Shown here in pieces: positions 62,909-64,000 of a DNA stretch of 64,000 nt (within the stretch, counting starts at the first letter, position 1; each line of letters starts with the position of its first letter). The position numbers and the translations under genes were made by a program. The notes beneath the pieces were generated by a model. That model did no database searches, was not told the DNA's origin, and worked only from the letters and a program-made list of their open reading frames with translations. The stretch is from Andreesenia angusta (GTDB lineage: Bacteria > Bacillota > Clostridia > Tissierellales > Gottschalkiaceae), in assembly GCF_001855385.1 (NCBI RefSeq), contig NZ_MKIE01000002.1, forward strand, positions 310,001 through 374,000. Direction: 5' to 3'.

Positions 62909-63274
62909 CTATAGCCTAAGATCAATATCTCCAATGTCGATGTCGCCATATCGTGTTGTTACTATGCACGAAAAAGTGTATTCTCTATTTTTGAATTCAC
63001 TAGAAAAGTCTCTTATAGCAATTACATCTCTTGTGTTTATGATTCGGTCCTTTACTATGCTGTCAACTATCATCTGTCTATCAGAATTTCCCCTAGCTCC
63101 TAAAATCTCTTGAAATAGTGGGGTGCCCTCTTCTAAGTTCTCCCACCATTCCCCTTTGAGCAGTTTCAGCCTAGTCTTGATAGCTTGAGCTACAGCATAT
63201 ATACCATATGTTATGTTCTGACTACCCTTTCCAAATGAGTAGTCTCCGTCAGCGTCCAGTATTCTGTACTTCAT
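62909..63274 (-). CDS. Phage baseplate protein, DUF2634/gp25-like
   Basis: 121 aa. IKTRLKLLKGEWWENLEEGTPLFQEILG is the gp25/W-lysozyme-like pattern, and the position between spike and baseplate J is as expected. A structural wedge protein, not an active lysozyme. Confidence 0.88.
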   Translation of the reverse strand: MKYRILDADGDYSFGKGSQNITYGIYAVAQAIKTRLKLLKGEWWENLEEGTPLFQEILGARGNSDRQMIVDSIVKDRIINTRDVIAIRDFSSEFKNREYTFSCIVTTRYGDIDIGDIDLRL

Positions 63275-63296
63275 ATTTCAAACCTCCTAGAGCCGC

Positions 63297-63905
63297 TTAG
63301 TGCGGATCACTTGTCTCTCCACCAGAGTAAGTATGAGTGTGAGTGTTTATATCGAGACCATTCGACTTCACACTAGCAGCTGAAAGATTAATGCTTCCTT
63401 TGGCCACTATATTTACATTATCTCCAGAGAGTTCTATATAAGAACTGCCCTCTTCGTTCCGAATTTGGCACGAAGTTGTAGAGTAGTCTTTGACTCTGTT
63501 CGGCTGTGACCATATCCCTGGTATGCAGATTCCGTCGGACAGATCGTGTCTCCGTTTCTCCATCTGATTTTGAACTCCTCCATGCATAAACCACCCGTCT
63601 ATGCACATGTCAGAGAAGACAACTAGGCACTCGTCACCAGCTTTTATAGGAAGAGTCATCATATAGCCTCCCGCCCTTGGAATCAGTATCGGAAGGTCCA
63701 GCAATGGAGGTATTTCTGCCCACTGGCTAGCTCCACTGTCATTCGTTATAGATTCTCTGATGCAAAGTCTAACTGTAGCTGTTTGGGACTCTATATCGAA
63801 AGCCTGAATTATACCAGGGCAGGCAACCCTCAGGCTGTTGTTTAAATTAGATTTAATCATCTCGCCCTCTTCTGTTTTAGAAGGGATTATTTCAGGTATT
63901 CTCAT
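63297..63905 (-). CDS. Phage spike protein, Gp138-like N-terminal domain
   Basis: 202 aa. OB-like N-terminal part (VACPGIIQAFDIESQTATVRLCIRE, PILIPRAGGY, AGDECLVVFSDMCIDGW) and a beta-helix C-terminus (SGDNVNIVAKGSINLSA) ending in NTHTHTYSGG. The HTHT end suits a metal-capped membrane-piercing tip. Equivalent to P2 gpV. Confidence 0.85.
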   Translation of the reverse strand: MRIPEIIPSKTEEGEMIKSNLNNSLRVACPGIIQAFDIESQTATVRLCIRESITNDSGASQWAEIPPLLDLPILIPRAGGYMMTLPIKAGDECLVVFSDMCIDGWFMHGGVQNQMEKRRHDLSDGICIPGIWSQPNRVKDYSTTSCQIRNEEGSSYIELSGDNVNIVAKGSINLSAASVKSNGLDINTHTHTYSGGETSDPH

Positions 63906-63917
63906 TATTCTACCTCC

Positions 63918-64000
63918 TTATACCGGAACTATAGGTATAGCGCCACCTAATTGAGTTATAGTCTCGAAGTTAAGATGCCACTCATTCCCTCTAGTGTCTC
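63918..64000 (-). CDS. Phage tail protein (only C-terminus in window)
   Basis: 27 codons end the frame with DTRGNEWHLNFETITQLGGA then IPIVPV and a stop. The N-terminus lies beyond the right edge. By order it is a hub or tail protein upstream of the spike; too short to name. Confidence 0.6.
   Translation of the reverse strand, partial: DTRGNEWHLNFETITQLGGAIPIVPV

Overview
The window reads as a chromosomal segment of a low-to-moderate GC Firmicute of the class Clostridia. Evidence: T-box control of asnS, an iscR-nifS-nifU-mnmA-alaS-ireB-ruvX-fur-rnj run, spoVD-type PASTA PBP, DUF881/sbp beside ftsZ, Bacillus/Clostridium-type Pho boxes, strong GGAGG ribosome sites, and heavy ATA/AGA codon use with many TTG starts. 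A Tissierellales/Peptostreptococcales-like host is my inference; no rRNA is present to prove it. Almost everything is on the minus strand, so the window is best read from right to left. Only focA, ychF and one small prophage gene are on plus.

Layout on the minus strand, left to right: 1-417 efp (partial); 507-2575 a four-gene minor pseudopilin operon; 2665-6236 aroE, an ArAE-type membrane protein, yhaM and a U32 tRNA-hydroxylation protein; 6240-9643 trmR, mltG and rnj; 9704-16107 fur, DUF1292, ruvX, an unusual 731-aa membrane protein, ireB and alaS (with an odd leader hairpin); 16248-20746 AI-2E family permease, mnmA, nifU, nifS, iscR; 20957-21853 focA (plus); 21883-25584 nhaC, SEC-C protein, asnS with its T-box; 25905-30964 rarA, DUF4870, phoR, phoP, pgeF, nrdR; 31082-45564 the division and cell-wall cluster from ftsZ to lgt; 45712-53969 phoU-pstBAC, an Fbp/2-AEP-type ABC transporter, and pstS; 54187-55278 ychF (plus).

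From about 55.3 kb to the right edge is the lysis/baseplate end of a contractile-tailed (myovirus-like) prophage: partial tail protein, Gp138-like spike, DUF2634, baseplate J, tail protein I, tail fibre, two small proteins, holin and amidase. Between the amidase and the ychF junction lie AT-rich cargo genes: a tightly coupled three-gene operon of unrecognised proteins (55506-57619), the last one membrane-anchored, and a divergent tail-anchored small protein (57816-58190). This is the usual place for morons and anti-phage cargo, and is the best candidate here for an undescribed system.

Regulatory structure is rich. pstS and pstC each carry four hexamers in exact 11-bp phase, with the same 20-bp gap to the -10, so phoPR, pst and phoU form one phosphate circuit. 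iscR has a consensus promoter and a palindrome suited to autoregulation. asnS has a complete T-box. alaS instead has a short leader with an intrinsic-terminator hairpin whose inner stem resembles the tRNA-Ala acceptor end, including G3:U70 and ACC.
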